In this document: in pieces, positions 1 to 9,155 of the stretch
Position numbering within the stretch: position 1 is the first letter of the stretch
Layout of the letters: the number at the start of each line of letters is the position of its first letter
Origin: Pirellulales bacterium
GTDB lineage: Bacteria > Planctomycetota > Planctomycetia > Pirellulales > JACPPG01
Reading direction: 5' to 3'
DNA length: 64,000 bases
Assembly (NCBI GenBank): GCA_036499395.1
Contig: DASYDW010000002.1
Location: 1 to 64,000 of the forward strand
Translations under genes and position numbers: made by a program
The notes under the pieces: model-generated
Databases searched by the model: none
Told to the model about the DNA's origin: nothing
What the model saw: the letters and a program-made list of their open reading frames with translations, nothing else

Positions 1-163
1 CGATGCATCGCGCAGTCCAGGTCCTCGGGACGGGCGACAGGGCAAGAACTAGACCCATTTGCCGCCGAACGTCGTTAACAAACACAATCGGCCCTCAGGC
101 CGAAATCGGCTAACCACGACTATGCCACAAACGCTGGCCTAATTTCTAGAGGAAAAAAGAGAA

Positions 164-254
164 GTTAGTAGTCGGTAGCTAGTAGTCGGAACGAAGAGCG
201 GCGCGGGCGCCGCGAAAGAGTTACTGACTACCGACTACCAGTTACTAGCTACTG
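164..254. repeat. Stuttering inverted element (GTAGTCGGTAG words)
   Basis: The left arm (164-189) repeats the word TAGTAGTCGG twice around GTAGCTAG. The right arm (224-254) carries the complementary words CTACCGACTACC and ACTAGCTACTG. The arms can pair imperfectly around a GC-rich centre containing GGCGCGGGCGCC. It is not coding and I see no target-site duplication. Confidence 0.6.
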
Positions 255-262
255 CTCCGAGG

Positions 263-400
263 TAGGGTGCGTCCGTGACGCACCGTCTTTCATTCTTCGT
301 ATTTCATCCGCGAAAACCTGCGTCATCTGCGGATCGAAATGTCTTCGATGGCAGTTGGTGCGCCGACAAAGCAATTCGGTGCGTCGCGGACGCACCCTAC
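263..400. repeat. GTAGGGTGC-type inverted repeat pair, copy A
   Basis: Positions 263-285 and 377-400 are reverse complements over 23 bases with one mismatch. Each arm is itself nearly palindromic (GGTGCGTC..GACGCACC). The outer ends read TAGGGTGC and GCACCCTAC, as in the copies near 33.9, 37.3, 38.0 and 43.5 kb. The spacer is longer here (about 91 bases) than in the other pairs. Confidence 0.7.
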
Positions 401-524
401 GAAAGACGCACGCCGGCACGAAATGCGTACGCCGTGAGCTGGCGAAGAAAGAACCCTCGCTGGCGCTTCGGGCTAGTGTTTGCCCCTATTCACTGCTCAC
501 TGCCTGCTGCTCTCTGCCGACTTC

Positions 525-2450
525 CTACGGCATGGGGCCGTGGATGACGGCACTCGCTTGTTCGAGATTGGCGCGGGCTGCGGCGTTGTCGGGTTGGATT
601 CTCAGAACTTGCTCGAAGTAGGGGATCGCCCGTGCGGGGGCGCCCATCTTGAAATACACCGCGCCCAGGTTCTGGAGTGCTTCGACGTAGCCGGGTTGCA
701 GGCGGACGGCTTCTTCATAATGTTGCGCCGCTGCCGGCAACTGGTCGCGACCGACCAGCGCATTGGCCAGGTCGAAATGGATGTCGGCCAAATGCGGATT
801 CGTGTGCAAGGCGGCGCTGAACTCTTCGATCGCTTCGTCCGTGTGGCCGGTGACGATCAGGGCCCGGGCCAGATTCTTGCGGGCCTCGATCCGCTCCGGA
901 TCGATTTGCAGCGTATCGCGCAAGTGGGCAATCGCTTCGTCGATTTGTGCCGACGGTGAACCGCGACGCAAAGCATCGTTGAACAGAAAGACGCCGATGT
1001 TGTTGTGAACGTTCGGCTCGCTGGGGTTCAGACGGAGAGCCTCGCGCGCCAGATCGAGCGCTTCGTTATGGCGTCCGAGCGAATCGACATGCGAGGAAAG
1101 ATTCGCATAAGCGGCCCAGCCCGACGGGTTCTTAATGATCGTGTCACGATAGAGCGTATCCAGATCGTGGTAGATGAACGTCTGACGATAGGATAGCACC
1201 GCGAGAACGAACAGCAGACCTGTGGCACCGACGGTGGCGAAATTCCGGCCGGCCGGCGCGAGCCGCTCGAAGAGTATTGCAAAGCCAGCGGCGGCCAGCG
1301 CGATGAGCGCCACGCTGGCGTGATATTGAAAATGGTCCGAGACTTGCGCGAAGCGCATGTAGTAAATGTTGAAGAAGCCCAGCATGGGGAGCATCACGCC
1401 GGCGTAGATCAGTGCGGCCGCGGCTGGGCCACGACCGAGACGCGCGCGCCCCGCTAACAGTCCCAAAGGCGCGACAATTGCTGCCAGCGGAAACAGATAT
1501 TGCCACCAGACGTACGTGTCCAAGGCAAAGCGCGGATAGAAAAACGCCAGCGGCGCGGGCCAGACCAGCTTTTCGACATAAAACCACAAGGAGCGGCCGG
1601 CCAGCAGCAGCCGGGCAGTTGGCGAAAGATTCCATTCTTCGCCGTAGGCGCCGACGTGGTCGGTCTCCATGTACTTCGTCACGAGCCCCATGACGACCGA
1701 GAGGGCGAAGAAGGGGACCAGTGCAAGCACAACCTTGGGCGAGACGGTTCCGCGTTTCCACCAGTAGATCACCAGCAGCACGGCCGGCAGCGTGACGACC
1801 ACGGTTTTGGCGAACAGCGCCAGCGCAAACAGCGCGAAGGCCGCCGCATACCAGGCGCAACGCCGCGCGGTTGGCGTTTGCTCTGATTGCAGCGGCGCAA
1901 GCGGGGCAAAGCGAAAATAGGCCAGCATCGACAGTAGCGCTAGCGACAGGCTGAGCACGTTCTTGCGCTCGGTGACCCAGGCGACCGATTCGACTTCGAC
2001 CGGATGGACGGCGAAGATCGCCGCCGCGAACCACGCACCGGGTACCTTGAGACGCACGAGTAATCGCCACACGAGCAGCGCCGCCACGGCGTGCAGCGAG
2101 ATATTGACCAGGTGATAGCCGAGCGGTTGCAAGCCCCAGAGTTGGTACTCAACCCAATAGGTCGTGTACATCAAGGGGTAATACTGCTGGATCGACCGCG
2201 GCACGAGCCACATTTGCCGCAGCCCATCCACAGAGCGGAGCGTGGTGTTGTCGATGACGTTGGCTTCGTCATCCCAAATGAAGCCGGCGTGCCAGACGGG
2301 GGCATAGGTGGCGACGATCATCAGGACGATCGCGCCGGCGCCGAGCAGAGTCTGCCAGGGGGCGCGGCGCGGTGACGTGGCAGCGCGCGCTTCGTCTGTT
2401 AGCGGCGCTGCTGTGAAAGCCGTAACACGATCAACCATTCGTGCCGCCAA
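525..2450 (-). CDS. TMTC-like membrane mannosyltransferase with C-terminal TPRs
   Basis: A 641-residue membrane protein. Residues ~35-430 are rich in hydrophobic segments and carry a WDDE acidic loop near residue 58 and an HPVEVESVAW motif near residue 150. Both resemble the O-mannosyltransferase-like TMTC proteins, which use polyprenyl-phosphate sugars. Residues ~440-640 form about five tetratricopeptide repeats (for example HNEALDLAREALRLNP), probably periplasmic and substrate-binding. Architecture and length fit the many planctomycete TMTC/TPR proteins. The sugar donor and acceptor cannot be read from the sequence. The next gene upstream, also on the minus strand, is a TPR protein too, but the 88-base gap does not prove an operon. 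Confidence 0.85.
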   Translation of the reverse strand: MAARMVDRVTAFTAAPLTDEARAATSPRRAPWQTLLGAGAIVLMIVATYAPVWHAGFIWDDEANVIDNTTLRSVDGLRQMWLVPRSIQQYYPLMYTTYWVEYQLWGLQPLGYHLVNISLHAVAALLVWRLLVRLKVPGAWFAAAIFAVHPVEVESVAWVTERKNVLSLSLALLSMLAYFRFAPLAPLQSEQTPTARRCAWYAAAFALFALALFAKTVVVTLPAVLLVIYWWKRGTVSPKVVLALVPFFALSVVMGLVTKYMETDHVGAYGEEWNLSPTARLLLAGRSLWFYVEKLVWPAPLAFFYPRFALDTYVWWQYLFPLAAIVAPLGLLAGRARLGRGPAAAALIYAGVMLPMLGFFNIYYMRFAQVSDHFQYHASVALIALAAAGFAILFERLAPAGRNFATVGATGLLFVLAVLSYRQTFIYHDLDTLYRDTIIKNPSGWAAYANLSSHVDSLGRHNEALDLAREALRLNPSEPNVHNNIGVFLFNDALRRGSPSAQIDEAIAHLRDTLQIDPERIEARKNLARALIVTGHTDEAIEEFSAALHTNPHLADIHFDLANALVGRDQLPAAAQHYEEAVRLQPGYVEALQNLGAVYFKMGAPARAIPYFEQVLRIQPDNAAARANLEQASAVIHGPMP

Positions 2451-2538
2451 GATAAGCGTTTTCGTGTGCCTTGCGCGGCCAACAAGTCGTGCCGTGTCGG
2501 AGGGTGTGCGTCAAAGAAGCCGCGCACGAAGCGAACCT

Positions 2539-4797
2539 CTACTTCTTTATCTGATCACGATAGGGCTTGCCAGCCGTGTAGAGTTCAAGACGTTCGCGTC
2601 CAACTTGCTTTTCCGTTTCTTCCGTTGCCAATTCGAGCGCCTTGCTTTCCCACTGGACGGCGTTTTCAAAGTCTCCCTTTTCAGCATAGGCTGCGGCTAG
2701 GATGTCGAGGTCATAAAACCCCTTCCACCCGGTTAGCTCGCACGATTTTGTCGCCATGAGTATGGCTTCATCGCCGTTGCGAAATTGGGGGTCGGGGCAT
2801 GTCGCCCGCAGCCAGGCAAGACGGCGGAAGCAAGACGAGTGTGTTGGATCAATCCTGATGCCTTGGGCGTAGTCCTCGAGCGCCTTGTCAAATTCGCCCT
2901 TGGTCGACCGGACTAATCCGCGATTGTTGTAGGCCAGGGCGTCTGTGGGATCAATTTCGATCGCCAGCGAATAATCAGCGACGGCCTTGTCGAATTCGTT
3001 CTTCTTGCACCACACATGGGCGCGCCCGACGATCGCCCGGGCAAACTGCGGATCGATCCTGACAGCTTCGGTATAGTCCTCGATCGCGGCCTCGAGATCT
3101 TTGTTCACGTTGCGGGCCACTCCACGATCGTAGAAGGCCGTCGCGCGATTGAAGTAAGCATGGATGAGCGTCGGATCGAACCGGATGACCTCCGTGTAGT
3201 CCTTGATCGCAGCGTCGTAGTCCCCTTTTTCGCCGAACGCCCAGCCGCGAGTACCGTAGGCACTGACGCGCTTGGGATCGAGCTTGATGGCTTCGGTGTA
3301 GTCCCGGATGGCATTGTCGAGCTGGCGATTTTTGCACCAGGCATCTCCGCGAATGCGGTAGGCGGCAGCATTATTGGGTTCGAGATTGATCGCCGATGTG
3401 CAGTCGCGAATTGCCGCGTCATGGTCGCCGCGTTTTTCGAATTCGAGTCCGCGATTGAAGTACGCCTTGGCATACCTTGAATCGATTTTCAGGGCGGTGG
3501 TGTAATCGTCAATGGCACGGTCCTGGTCTTTCTTTGCGACCCAGGCCAGCCCGCGATTGTTGTAGGCTCGCGCATCGTCAGGGGCGAGCCGGATCGCCTC
3601 GTTGTAGTCCTGGATGGCCTTTTCGACGTCCCCCTTGGTTTCCCAGGCGCACCCGCGATTGACGTAGGCATGCGCGTAGGTCGGATCGATTCTAATAGCC
3701 TCGGTGTAGTCAGCGATTGCTTGATCCGCGTTTCCCTTGTCATCCCAGGCAATGCCGCGATCGAAGTACGGTATCGCGTCCGAGCGGTCGGCCGCGGCTC
3801 GTTGGCTGAAATCCTGGAAGCCATTGAACAGCTCGCCGAAGCTATTCCGGGCAACTCCACGGTTGGAATAAGAGCGGTGGTCCTCTCGGTTAATTCTGAT
3901 GGCCTCGCCATAGTCTTCGATGGCATTGTCGTAGTCTCGGTTGGCCATGTGAGCCAAGCCGCGGACGATGTACGCGCTGCCAAACTGTGGATCGAGCGAG
4001 ATAGCCTTGGTTGCGTCCTTGATGGCTTCGTCGGGCGCGCCTTGGGCAAAGCTGGCGCTCCCGCGAATTACATAAGGCGCCGCGCACTTCGGGTCGAGCT
4101 TGATTGCCTGAGTGCAATCCTTGGTGGCCTTGCCGAATTCACGTTTCGTGAAATGGGCGGCCGCACGACCGACATACCCTGCCGCCGAATTCGCATCAAG
4201 GCGGATGCATTTCGAATAGTCTTCGATCGCCCTGTCGCAGTCCCACTTAGCCAACCACGTATGTCCACGATTCAGGTGCGACAGCGCATTTTTCGGATCG
4301 AGGCTGATAGCTTCGGAAAAGTCCCTGGAGGCTTTGACGATGTCGCCTTCTGTGAACCAGACATTTCCGCGCGCGTAGTACGCCTCGGCGAACTTGGGAT
4401 CAAGCCCGATCGCTTGATCACAGTCTGCCAGCGCCTTCGGAAAATCTTCCTTGGCAAGCCAGACGATGGCCCGCTTCGCATATGCAGAGGGACTTGCGCG
4501 GCCGAGAAGTTTGCCGGAGACGTCGGCCAACGCCTGATCAGCCGTTTGGACGTCACGCTTATTCAGCCAGGCTCGCCCGACCCACAGCCAGTTGCCGTTT
4601 ACGGCTTCGACCGTCGCTGGGAAGGGGACGAGGTTGATGTCGATTGCGCGGTTGCCGTCGTGCGCCTTTGCACCATCCTTCCAGAAGACTGTGTCACCGA
4701 TCTGCGGATCAGTGGTGTAAGCAGTCGTCGAATTAGTGATCAAGAATAGCGCACAGGCGGCAGGAACTAATGCCCTCATGGATATCGCGCTCCGCAT
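2539..4797 (-). CDS. Exported protein made of many tetratricopeptide repeats
   Basis: A 752-residue protein with an N-terminal signal peptide (hydrophobic AACALFLITNS, likely cleavage near TTAYT), a short linker domain (residues ~30-90), then a nearly unbroken array of about 17 TPRs of 34 residues. Typical repeat text is DRAIEDYSKCIRLDAN and A-x-A-Y-x-N-R-G, similar to YrrB-type repeats. Such arrays are protein-binding scaffolds; no catalytic domain is visible. A second ATG six codons downstream (4779) has a better-placed GGAG upstream and may be the true start. It diverges from the hydrolase gene at 4959. Confidence 0.88.
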   Translation of the reverse strand: MRSAISMRALVPAACALFLITNSTTAYTTDPQIGDTVFWKDGAKAHDGNRAIDINLVPFPATVEAVNGNWLWVGRAWLNKRDVQTADQALADVSGKLLGRASPSAYAKRAIVWLAKEDFPKALADCDQAIGLDPKFAEAYYARGNVWFTEGDIVKASRDFSEAISLDPKNALSHLNRGHTWLAKWDCDRAIEDYSKCIRLDANSAAGYVGRAAAHFTKREFGKATKDCTQAIKLDPKCAAPYVIRGSASFAQGAPDEAIKDATKAISLDPQFGSAYIVRGLAHMANRDYDNAIEDYGEAIRINREDHRSYSNRGVARNSFGELFNGFQDFSQRAAADRSDAIPYFDRGIAWDDKGNADQAIADYTEAIRIDPTYAHAYVNRGCAWETKGDVEKAIQDYNEAIRLAPDDARAYNNRGLAWVAKKDQDRAIDDYTTALKIDSRYAKAYFNRGLEFEKRGDHDAAIRDCTSAINLEPNNAAAYRIRGDAWCKNRQLDNAIRDYTEAIKLDPKRVSAYGTRGWAFGEKGDYDAAIKDYTEVIRFDPTLIHAYFNRATAFYDRGVARNVNKDLEAAIEDYTEAVRIDPQFARAIVGRAHVWCKKNEFDKAVADYSLAIEIDPTDALAYNNRGLVRSTKGEFDKALEDYAQGIRIDPTHSSCFRRLAWLRATCPDPQFRNGDEAILMATKSCELTGWKGFYDLDILAAAYAEKGDFENAVQWESKALELATEETEKQVGRERLELYTAGKPYRDQIKK

Positions 4798-4958
4798 GCC
4801 AGCGTATGGTCCCGAGCGACGATATGATAGGCGAACTCGGCGGCCGTCCCCAAGGCCGAAAGGTTACAAGCGACGGCGTGGACTGCGCGCGTACCGTTGA
4901 AAAACTCCGCTGCCGACAATCAAAATTGCGACAGGCGACCTGCACCATACGGTTATCG

Positions 4959-6158
4959 ATGATGAAATCCTACTGGGATTTTTCGATTGTACTTTGCGGC
5001 TTAGCGCTCGTGCCTGGGCTGGATGCGACGGCGCTTGGACAACAAGAACCGCGAGGGCAGGTCGAGAGTTCCAGCCGTCGGCCCGATTCGCAACCAGTGC
5101 CGGGGCCGGCTGCGTCTGAGAGTGCCGCGGGCGAGGTGCCGGTGGCGCCGGTCGTGAACGCGGTAGTGCGTCCCTGGATGGCCAAGAATCAGGCGCCGGG
5201 CGTGATCGTGGTAGTACGGCGCGAGGGGAAGACGCATTTCTTTCCGCTGGGAATGGCAGACGCGGCACGCGGTCGGCCCGTGACGGCAGATACGATCTTT
5301 GAGTTGGCCTCGGTGACGAAGGTCTTCACGACAACGTCGCTGGCAATGGAGGTCGAGGCCGGCCGCATGCGACTGAAAGATTCGGTGGCGCAGTACATAC
5401 CTGCGCTGCGCGGCGGCGGAGACATTCGCGATGTCACGCTGGAAGAGCTGGCCACCCACACTTCCAGTTTGCCGCGCACGCCCGGCGTCAAGGAACCGCC
5501 GCAGGGCTGGAACAAGCAGCACGTGTTGCAGTGGGCCGCGCGGTGGCGCGCCCCGTACCCGCCGGGCACTAAGAGCCTGTATTCGAACGTGGCGCTGGGC
5601 ATCCTGGGATTTGCGATTGCCGAGCGCGAAGAGCGGCCGCTGTTGGCTGTGTGGCGGGAGCAGTTTCTCGGCCCCTTGGGGATGCGGAACACGTTCTTCG
5701 AGATTCCGGCTGAAGCCCGACCGCTGGTCGCGCAGGGATACGGCCCACAAGGAAAGCCGGTGCCGCACGATCCGATTGGCGGTTGGCCGGGCGGGGGCCG
5801 GCTCTCGTCGTCGGGACGTGACATGGCGGAATTTCTGACGGCCAACATGAACGAGACGCGGAACGTGCCGGCGATCACCAGCGCCATGCAATTCGCACAG
5901 CGACCGTTCTTTGCCGCTTCCGAGAAAATGACGCAAGGACTTTGCTGGCAGCGCGTGCAGTTGCAGGGGCAATTGGTGATCGACAAGAACGGTGGGCTGA
6001 CCGGCACCTCGACCTATATCGGGATGCTGCCTGAGCACCATACGGGCGTTGTAGTGATGGCGAATCGTGGCAAATGCCAGGCGACGGCCGTGGGGCGAAA
6101 ACTTCTGATGGCCCTGATCGCGCGCGAGCATGACGAAGCCACGCCCGACGAGGAATAG
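4959..6158 (+). CDS. Exported serine beta-lactamase-like hydrolase
   Basis: A 399-residue member of the serine beta-lactamase/class C-like family. It has a signal peptide (hydrophobic FSIVLCGLALVPGL, then ALGQQE), the SxxK nucleophile motif in ASVTKVFT, a YSN triad and a late HTG box. Residues ~60-390 form the catalytic domain. Family members include esterases, D-aminopeptidases and penicillin-binding-protein relatives, so the substrate is open. The frame stays open upstream to 4770, but that part reads like non-coding DNA. ATG at 4959 or 4962 gives a proper signal peptide, so I chose 4959. Confidence 0.88.
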   Translation: MMKSYWDFSIVLCGLALVPGLDATALGQQEPRGQVESSSRRPDSQPVPGPAASESAAGEVPVAPVVNAVVRPWMAKNQAPGVIVVVRREGKTHFFPLGMADAARGRPVTADTIFELASVTKVFTTTSLAMEVEAGRMRLKDSVAQYIPALRGGGDIRDVTLEELATHTSSLPRTPGVKEPPQGWNKQHVLQWAARWRAPYPPGTKSLYSNVALGILGFAIAEREERPLLAVWREQFLGPLGMRNTFFEIPAEARPLVAQGYGPQGKPVPHDPIGGWPGGGRLSSSGRDMAEFLTANMNETRNVPAITSAMQFAQRPFFAASEKMTQGLCWQRVQLQGQLVIDKNGGLTGTSTYIGMLPEHHTGVVVMANRGKCQATAVGRKLLMALIAREHDEATPDEE

Positions 6159-6378
6159 CCCAGCACTGGGCGTTTTTCAGGCTGTAACACGCTTTTCGCT
6201 GTCATGTCACGTATGCCGCTCGGCATATTCGTGGGTATTGCCGGCAGCGACTAAAATTGGGGCCAAGAGCGAAGCTGTTCCCCACGCTGAGGGAAGGATC
6301 TTTGGCGCGGGAACGTAGGGTCGGTGCGTCGAGGCGGGCTAGAACGCAATTGTTTCGCGGGGAGGGGGCGTTTCAAGG

Positions 6379-6714
6379 ATGCAGGCAATGCGCGGCGGAG
6401 CGTGGTGCGGCGTTATACTTCTCGTCTTGGTTGCAGGGCATCAGGCGATGTCTTGGTGTACCGGTTCGGGCACGGTAACAGGCAACGTTTCCGTGCGCTC
6501 CGGCGAACTTTCGAGTGCGGACGAGATACGCCGCCTGGAAGATAACGCCATGCTGGCGCGGGCGCTGGTCTATGTCGACACGCATCCGGTGAAGGCCGAG
6601 GCCGTCGATCCGCAGAAGACCGACGAACACAAGCAATGGCTGGCGGACGTCGAGCGCGAGCTGGCCCGGCATCGGGTGCCGGCGGTGCGACCCGGGACCG
6701 CCGTAACGCCATAG
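6379..6714 (+). CDS. Small exported or anchored protein, unrecognised
   Basis: A 111-residue protein with a short N-terminal hydrophobic segment (GVILLVLVAGHQAM), then a mostly charged body (DEIRRLEDNAML, DEHKQWLADVERELAR) that should form helices. I do not recognise a family. The coherent amphipathic C-terminal half and the signal-like start favour a real gene over chance. A shorter form could start at codon 4. It stands alone, followed by a 557-base gap. Confidence 0.55.
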   Translation: MQAMRGGAWCGVILLVLVAGHQAMSWCTGSGTVTGNVSVRSGELSSADEIRRLEDNAMLARALVYVDTHPVKAEAVDPQKTDEHKQWLADVERELARHRVPAVRPGTAVTP

Positions 6715-7271
6715 CATTCTGCGGGCCGCTCGACGCGCCTTTCTTCGCCGTACCGCGGCGGATCTGGGCCGCGATTCCCCGCGCGTGCTGCGCTCAATTG
6801 GCTTTCAGCTATCTGGAATCAAAAAAATGGCCGCCGAGTGCGTGGTTCTCGGCGGCCTGGTGCGTCGGAAAGATCGCATGCGAAGCGATCGACGGCCGAC
6901 GCTCGACACAGTTTTGTGAGATGCGCGTTGAAAATAAACGCGGCTTTGAACAAGCTCGCAGACGGGGCTCGTGGCAAGTTCGGCCCCGCAGAAGCAAACT
7001 TAGGGCAGGCGAACGAGCGTCGCAATATGCCAATCGGCGGTCTAGAGAAGTGCCATTATTGGCTAAGTAAACGAAAGTGTAAGGTTCGCGTCAGCATGAG
7101 GCTGCGAAACGAACTCCGAGCCTGTGGATGACATGACCCACGCAGCAATCCATTTGCTTGCCGGGAGCGAACAACGCGTCAGACGCTGAACGGCAGCGCA
7201 TCGACGCGACGCGGAATGCGCGCGTAAGCTGCCTGAAGATTGCGGGGCGTTGAGAACGCGGGGCGAAACGT
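6715..7271. other. Gene-free stretch with a minus-strand terminator
   Basis: No reading frame here has convincing protein composition. The clear feature is a strong hairpin at 6821-6857 that would terminate minus-strand transcription, about 415 bases beyond the stop of the PilZ gene. The DNA between (6858-7271) could be a long 3' untranslated region or hold a non-coding RNA; nothing else is visible. Confidence 0.5.
6821..6857 (-). terminator. Rho-independent terminator (minus strand)
   Basis: A perfect 10-base-pair stem (6829-6838 with 6848-6857, GGCCGCCGAG/CTCGGCGGCC) with a 9-base loop is followed, on the minus strand, by T7 (plus-strand A run at 6821-6827). It fits a canonical intrinsic terminator. 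The nearest minus-strand gene is the PilZ gene, whose stop is at 7272. Confidence 0.75.
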
Positions 7272-7679
7272 CTAACCGTCGACGGTTGGGACGCCCAGGA
7301 ATCGACCGCCGCTGATATACCATCCCTCGCCGCACGATTGGCACCAGAAGATTCGCGTCGGCACGTTCATCACGCAGCCGCGGGCCGACGAAATGCGAAT
7401 GTCGACCACGCCCGTCGGTATCTCGGTGGTGTGCAACAGCCCGATGCCGCTGGCCGAAATGTCACGACTGAACGCTCCATACTGTTCGCCATGCGTGCCG
7501 ACAATCGACACGGCGCGAAAGAACGGATAGCGAATGCCCCAGCGGTCGTCGCGCTGATCATTGGCGCGGGCCTCGACCAACAAGGGATGCAGGGCGTTCC
7601 CGAAGGACCGTAGTTCTTGAATTTCGAAAGGCATGTTCGGATTCCGCCAAGTAAACGAAGCCGTCGAAGACATCGTCAA
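7272..7679 (-). CDS. PilZ-domain protein
   Basis: A 135-residue cytoplasmic protein matching a stand-alone PilZ domain, which usually binds cyclic di-GMP. It has an RDDRW-x-R-Y-P-F entry segment (about residue 44) resembling the arginine-rich RxxxR switch, followed by the SRDISASGIGL core corresponding to (D/N)xSxxG. The C-terminal end CGEGWYISGGRFLG is the typical closing beta strand. An in-frame ATG at 7637 (MPFEI) would remove 14 residues. No cyclase or phosphodiesterase lies beside it. Binding is inferred, because the second arginine of the switch is not certain by eye. Confidence 0.75.
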   Translation of the reverse strand: MTMSSTASFTWRNPNMPFEIQELRSFGNALHPLLVEARANDQRDDRWGIRYPFFRAVSIVGTHGEQYGAFSRDISASGIGLLHTTEIPTGVVDIRISSARGCVMNVPTRIFWCQSCGEGWYISGGRFLGVPTVDG

Positions 7680-8029
7680 AAATCTAGCTCACGCCAAGGT
7701 GCCGGCAGGGCGTGGGACCTATCGAATCGGCGGTAAAACCCTCGTTTTTGCCGAAAACCCTCGTGTTGCTGGAAGCCGGCGCTGCGGGCTATAGCGATGC
7801 CGACCGTTGAAAACGTCGAGGAAAAAGGTGGCATTTGCCGGCCGCGCAGCTGAGCGTTACGGTGTCGCGGTCGTAGATCAGGCCTAACAGGGAAGTGGTG
7901 AACGAGCGCGACAAAACGCCATTACTTGGTTAAAATGCCTGCGGATGTGAAGTCTGCGATTGATCGTCGCGCTGCACCGGGACGGGCTTCACCGACTGGG
8001 GCTGCGGCGCATTTAACTTGGAACACTAG
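7680..8029. other. Intergenic stretch between divergent genes
   Basis: This separates the minus-strand PilZ gene from the plus-strand gene at 8030 and should hold both promoters. The only structure seen is a short direct repeat, AAAACCCTCGT, near 7736 and 7755. No small gene or RNA could be identified. Confidence 0.4.
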
Positions 8030-8635
8030 ATGCTGGCTCAACTTCGCGGTGCCTTTACGGGCGTGGCCTTTTTATTGCTGTCGGGGGTGACCCTGTTTGC
8101 AGCGGCGCAGGCGTTTTCGATCGGGCTGCCGTCGGCTTTGCCGTCGCACACTTCGGCAATGATCGCGGCGCTGGCGTCGCAAGACATGTCGCGCGACTCG
8201 AAGTCGGACAAGGTCAAGATGGGGGATCGCGTGCAGCGCGAGCTATCGGAAGAGGTTGACTGGCCGGCCGAGCTGGCCGCACTGAAGGAACCGCAACGAC
8301 AGCGGCTGGTCGAAAACGTCACCGAGCTGGCGATCGCCTCGTTCGATAACAAGGTGGAACGCTTTCATCAAAGGCGCGAGCAGGATCGGCCTAAGTTCGT
8401 CGGTAAACAGATCGACGAGATCGTCCACTGGGCCGTCGTGCTGGACCGGGTTTCGCGGACCGAGGGAGAACCGCTGATCGGGCCCGCGGCGCTTGCCGGG
8501 CTGATGGCGCGTATCAAGCAGTGGTATGCCAGCGCCACGCCTGACGAACTGGCCCGCCTGCAAGCTTTTCAAAAGGCAGTGGCCGACGAGTTGCCCAAGC
8601 GGCTGATGCGCCGCATGCGCCCTGGCGAGAACTGA
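8030..8635 (+). CDS. Membrane-anchored protein, unrecognised
   Basis: A 201-residue protein. The N-terminal hydrophobic segment (GVAFLLLSGVTLFAAAQAF) is a signal peptide or anchor. The remainder is a charged, helix-rich domain with LAALKEPQRQRLVENVTELA and a lysine/arginine-rich C terminus (KRLMRRMRPGEN). The segment ATPDELARLQAFQKA resembles the small helical domains that follow anchors in many planctomycete proteins. No family is recognised and no catalytic motif is seen. It stands alone; GC-rich hairpins follow it. Confidence 0.7.
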   Translation: MLAQLRGAFTGVAFLLLSGVTLFAAAQAFSIGLPSALPSHTSAMIAALASQDMSRDSKSDKVKMGDRVQRELSEEVDWPAELAALKEPQRQRLVENVTELAIASFDNKVERFHQRREQDRPKFVGKQIDEIVHWAVVLDRVSRTEGEPLIGPAALAGLMARIKQWYASATPDELARLQAFQKAVADELPKRLMRRMRPGEN

Positions 8636-8704
8636 GGCGCGGCGTGACCGAGTTAGGGTGATTGCGTGTACCCGCGCGCCGGGCTGTTCCCTGTAACACG
8701 CCTA

Positions 8705-8757
8705 GCCCGGCCTTCGGCGGGCGGCGGTTCAAAACAGCACCGCCAGACGGGCTTTTC
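8705..8757 (+). terminator. Possible terminator after the 8030 gene
   Basis: A short stem-loop (GCCCG at 8705-8709 with CGGGC at 8718-8722) is followed by GGCGGT/ACCGCC (8723-8728 with 8739-8744), then GGGCTTTTC. The T run is short. A partly similar block follows the ammonium transporter gene near 10.95 kb. Confidence 0.4.
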
Positions 8758-9078
8758 TTCCCTATCCGCAAGGCGCATGCGGTGTCTTCACGTACTTGCT
8801 CGGCGCGAAGGCAATTAGGTGTGGCGCTCGCGCGTTTGTTACATGTCCGTCGCTCTGACGGATGCGCTCTGAACCTCGACATGCCTGCGCGGGTTGCATC
8901 CCATTAGGCGACGCGGGATCGCGCATTTGCGCGTCTTTAACTTTGCATAGTCCTCGCCCATTCGTTGCTCAAGGAATCGGCATTCGCCCGCGCGCCGCGC
9001 ATTTCAAATTTGTAATTGAGGGTGCAAGTGGATGGGGCGTAAGCGGTTGGGTTAGCTAGCGCAGGCCCTCGATCGTGC

Positions 9079-9093
9079 TGGCACATGGCTTGC
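9079..9093 (+). promoter_or_regulatory. Sigma-54 (-24/-12) promoter of the ammonium transporter gene
   Basis: TGGCACATGGCTTGC matches the consensus TGGCAC-N5-TTGC at every defined position and has the exact spacing between the GG and GC doublets. It lies 63 bases before the chosen ATG at 9156, giving a leader of about 50 bases. Sigma-54 control with an NtrC-type activator is classic for amt genes, so context agrees with the motif. Confidence 0.75.
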
Positions 9094-9155
9094 GGCCGTC
9101 GGCGCGATGCGGAAGCAGTGTCCCCTATTTCGTCCTTCTTCGAGGCGTACGTTCC

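Larger units (their letters stand above)
1..524. other. Gene-free left end with two inverted elements
   Basis: No open frame here has protein-like composition. The stretch holds a word-stuttering inverted element (164-254) and a widely spaced pair of the GTAGGGTGC-type palindromes (263-285 and 377-400). It lies downstream of the minus-strand TPR gene that ends at 525, so part of it may be that gene's 3' untranslated region. Confidence 0.6.
8636..9155. other. Intergenic stretch upstream of the ammonium transporter
   Basis: It starts with GC-rich hairpins (8705-8757) and ends with a sigma-54-type promoter (9079-9093). I see no coding frame of convincing composition. A GGGTGCA word near 9020 resembles half of an NtrC-type site, but no clear second half accompanies it. 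Confidence 0.5.

Noticed and set aside
2700-4450. ~102-base periodicity resembling a repeat array
   Set aside because: It follows the 34-residue TPR units of the exported protein and is explained by coding sequence.
3670-4749. Long open frame (359 codons) on the plus strand opposite the TPR array
   Set aside because: It is the antisense of a repetitive, GC-biased TPR gene; its translation is low-complexity and has no family features.
5001-6131. 376-codon minus-strand frame inside the beta-lactamase-like gene
   Set aside because: The plus-strand gene has the SxxK, YxN and HTG motifs; the antisense translation is rich in Arg/His/Leu and typical of shadow frames in GC-rich DNA.
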